Shown here: positions 62,094 to 64,000 of the stretch, in pieces
Numbering within the stretch: position 1 is the stretch's first letter
Layout: each line of letters opens with the position of its first letter
Source of the DNA: Salinicoccus sp. RF5
GTDB lineage: Bacteria; Bacillota; Bacilli; Staphylococcales; Salinicoccaceae
Length of the DNA stretch: 64,000 nt
NCBI RefSeq assembly: GCF_020786625.1
Contig: NZ_JAJGRC010000001.1
Span: 186,001 to 250,000 of the forward strand
Reading direction: 5' to 3'
Notes under the pieces: model-generated
The model's input: the letters and a program-made list of their open reading frames with translations, nothing else
Told to the model about the DNA's origin: nothing
Databases searched by the model: none
Made by a program: the position numbers and the translations under genes

Positions 62094-63296
62094 ATGGAAA
62101 CGAGCGTTTTGAAATTTGGAGGAACATCTGTCGGTGATTTCGACAAGATAAAGGAAATTGCGAATGAATTGAAATCAAGGGTGTCCAGGGGCGAGAAGCT
62201 GATCGTCGTAGTCAGTGCAATGGGTGGTACTACAGATGAGCTGCTGTTGAACGCAAACAGCCTCTCCTCCACTCCCAAGGAGGATCATGTGGCACTGCTT
62301 CTGACGACAGGAGAACAGCAGACGATCTCCTACCTCTCGATCATCCTCGATGACCTGGGCATCCGGACAAAGGCGATGACAGGCTATCAGGCAGGCATAA
62401 AGACATTTGGCGGCCACATGAAAAGCAGGATCGCGGATATTGACCAGAAGCATCTGGAAGCCGCATTGGATAACCACGATGTCGTCGTAATCGCCGGATT
62501 CCAGGGCATCAACGATGAAATGGAGATCACCACACTCGGCCGCGGAGGTTCCGACACGACAGCGGTGGCCATAGCAGCCCGGTGCAACATGCCGTGTGAA
62601 ATATATACGGATGTGGATGGTGTCTATGCGACCGACCCGCGTGTATATGAAGAGGCAGGAAGGATCTATGAAATCACCTACGATGAAATGATGGAAATGA
62701 GTGCCCTCGGGGCAGGCGTTCTTGAAACACGGTGCATAGAGATCGCAAAGAACCATTCGATCCCCCTCTACTTGGGCCGCACACTATCAGATGAGAAAGG
62801 AACATGGATCATGGAAGATACACAAGTTCTCGAAAGGAAGGCAGTAACCGGTGTGGCGCTCGACAGTGACATCATTCATGTCACCCTGTACGAACCGGAA
62901 AGGGAGTCGACCCTCATCTTCGATCTTTTCGAAAAGTTCGAGGCCCATGACATCAACATCGATATGATCTCCCAGGTGGTGAACAGTGAAGGGTTCCAGT
63001 TGTCCTTCACCGTCAAGGGAAATGAATCCTATCGCCTGGATGAGATATTCGAAGCGGTCGAACGCCTCCACCCGGAGATGGTGATGGATGTCAGGACAAA
63101 CCACTCAAAAGTTTCAATCATCGGTTCCGGGATGCGTGATATGACCGGTGTCGCCTCACGGGCGTTCATGGCATTGCAGCAGGCCGGCATCCCCTTCTAT
63201 CAGACGACGACTTCGGAAATCAGCATTTCCTATGTCGTGGATGGTGAAAAGGACAGGCAGGCAGTCGAAGTATTGGCGAAAAAATTCAATCTATAA
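62094..63296 (+). CDS. lysC: Aspartokinase, lysine-regulated
   Basis: 400 aa; phosphorylates aspartate, first step toward lysine, diaminopimelate, threonine and methionine. Kinase motifs: VLKFGGTSVGDFDKI, LGRGGSDTTAVAIAA, YTDVDGVYATDPRV, and EMSALGAGVLETRCIE; two ACT domains follow (VTLYEPERESTLIFDLF and VSIIGSGMRDMTGVASRAF), the usual place for lysine feedback. ATG 62094 follows AGGAGGA; the in-frame ATG at 62064 lies just after the terminator and is rejected. Controlled by the lysine riboswitch. Confidence 0.95.
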   Translation: METSVLKFGGTSVGDFDKIKEIANELKSRVSRGEKLIVVVSAMGGTTDELLLNANSLSSTPKEDHVALLLTTGEQQTISYLSIILDDLGIRTKAMTGYQAGIKTFGGHMKSRIADIDQKHLEAALDNHDVVVIAGFQGINDEMEITTLGRGGSDTTAVAIAARCNMPCEIYTDVDGVYATDPRVYEEAGRIYEITYDEMMEMSALGAGVLETRCIEIAKNHSIPLYLGRTLSDEKGTWIMEDTQVLERKAVTGVALDSDIIHVTLYEPERESTLIFDLFEKFEAHDINIDMISQVVNSEGFQLSFTVKGNESYRLDEIFEAVERLHPEMVMDVRTNHSKVSIIGSGMRDMTGVASRAFMALQQAGIPFYQTTTSEISISYVVDGEKDRQAVEVLAKKFNL

Positions 63297-63313
63297 AATC
63301 AGGAGGAATCATT

Positions 63314-64000
63314 ATGGTCAAGGTAGCAATAGTTGGAGCGACGGGTGTCGTCGGAAGTAAAATGATAGAAATGTTCGAACAGTACGAGATAGCAGCAGAT
63401 GAGCTTGTCCTCTTCTCTTCCCCACGATCTGCAGGCAAGGAGGTCGAGGTGCAGGGACAGATGTATACAGTCCGGGAATTGACTGAGGAAGCGGCAAAGG
63501 AAGGCTTCGATTATGTCATCATGAGTGCCGGCGGCGGTACAAGCAAGCACTTCGCCCCACTATTTGAAGAAGGCGGCGCGATTGTGATAGACAACTCAAG
63601 CCAATGGCGGATGCATGAGGACATCGACCTGATCGTACCGGAAATCAACAGGCCCGTCCTTGACCGCAGGATCATCGCCAACCCGAACTGCTCCACAATC
63701 CAGTCTGTTGTCGCCCTTCAGCCGCTGAAGGAGAAATTTGGCCTCAAGAGGGTGCATTACACGACATACCAGGCAGTATCCGGCTCGGGTGTCGGCGGCC
63801 TGCGCGACCTTGAAGAAGGGGCGAAGGGAGAAGCGCCGACGACCTACCCGCACCCAATCCATGATAATGTCCTTCCGCATATAGACGTCTTCCAGGAAGA
63901 TGGCTATACGAAAGAGGAAAGGAAGATGATCGACGAAACACAGAAGATCCTGAGCCAGCCAGACCTCGCCGTTACAGCAACTTGCGTCCGCGTACCTGTT
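63314..64000 (+). CDS. asd: Aspartate-semialdehyde dehydrogenase, 3' end missing
   Basis: The first 229 codons are in the window and the frame stays open to base 64000. NADPH site VAIVGATGVVGSKMIEM, active-site Cys in IANPNCSTIQSVVAL, substrate loop YQAVSGSGVGGLRDL. It reduces aspartyl phosphate to the semialdehyde, the step after LysC, and lies 17 bp behind lysC with AGGAGG ahead of ATG 63314. The dap genes usually follow in staphylococci (dapA, dapB, dapD), outside the window. Confidence 0.95.
   Translation, partial: MVKVAIVGATGVVGSKMIEMFEQYEIAADELVLFSSPRSAGKEVEVQGQMYTVRELTEEAAKEGFDYVIMSAGGGTSKHFAPLFEEGGAIVIDNSSQWRMHEDIDLIVPEINRPVLDRRIIANPNCSTIQSVVALQPLKEKFGLKRVHYTTYQAVSGSGVGGLRDLEEGAKGEAPTTYPHPIHDNVLPHIDVFQEDGYTKEERKMIDETQKILSQPDLAVTATCVRVPV

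Overview
The window looks like a chromosomal piece of a low-GC Gram-positive coccus of the family Staphylococcaceae, most likely a Salinicoccus-like halophile. Supporting points: the gene order polX-mutS2-trxA-uvrC-sdhCAB-murI, then tig-clpX-ysxC-hemAXCDBL-valS-folC, matches the staphylococcal backbone; the pair femA-femB is present, which is typical of staphylococci and their close relatives; and base composition (around 50% GC by eye) is too high for Staphylococcus or Macrococcus but fits Salinicoccus. The genus is an inference. Nothing here is a prophage, CRISPR array or insertion sequence.

Layout. 1-15.5 kb: end of a CvpA-type protein, repair genes polX, mutS2 and uvrC, thioredoxin, succinate dehydrogenase, a MarR regulator, glutamate racemase, XTP pyrophosphatase and phosphoesterase, several small unknowns, two tRNA-Arg genes for the rare AGA and AGG codons, a NUDIX protein and a helical-repeat protein. 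15.6-31 kb: trigger factor, ClpX, the YsxC GTPase, the complete glutamate-to-uroporphyrinogen haem pathway with a PerR-like box in front, an acidic membrane protein, an AbrB-type transporter, and valS-folC behind a valine T-box. 31-36 kb: two divergent YfcC carriers, MscL and a BCCT osmolyte transporter. 36-46 kb: aconitase, an HesB-like protein, PlsY, topoisomerase IV (parE-parC, with a LexA-type box) and a sodium/alanine symporter. 46-55 kb: DUF1002 protein, LytR-CpsA-Psr enzyme, CDF transporter, a Y-family polymerase with a LexA-type box, and three consecutive Fem aminoacyltransferases. 55-64 kb: a solitary serine recombinase beside a gene-free, dyad-rich stretch, then PepF, CvfB, a sirtuin, an ABC-F protein and the lysine-riboswitch-controlled lysC-asd operon, which is cut by the window end.

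Themes. Cell-wall building is strongly represented: murI (D-Glu), lysC/asd (Lys/DAP precursors), Fem proteins (interpeptide bridge), LCP (teichoic acid attachment) and plsY (lipid). DNA damage response is another: polX, mutS2, uvrC, parEC and polY, two of these behind near-identical LexA boxes. Osmotic adaptation is seen in BCCT and MscL. No obviously new multi-gene system was found. The most interesting unexplained parts are the recombinase neighbourhood (about 54.9-56.1 kb), the third Fem protein, several well-formed dyads that look like operators, and an ABC-F protein with a changed second Walker A. All regulatory calls are by eye.
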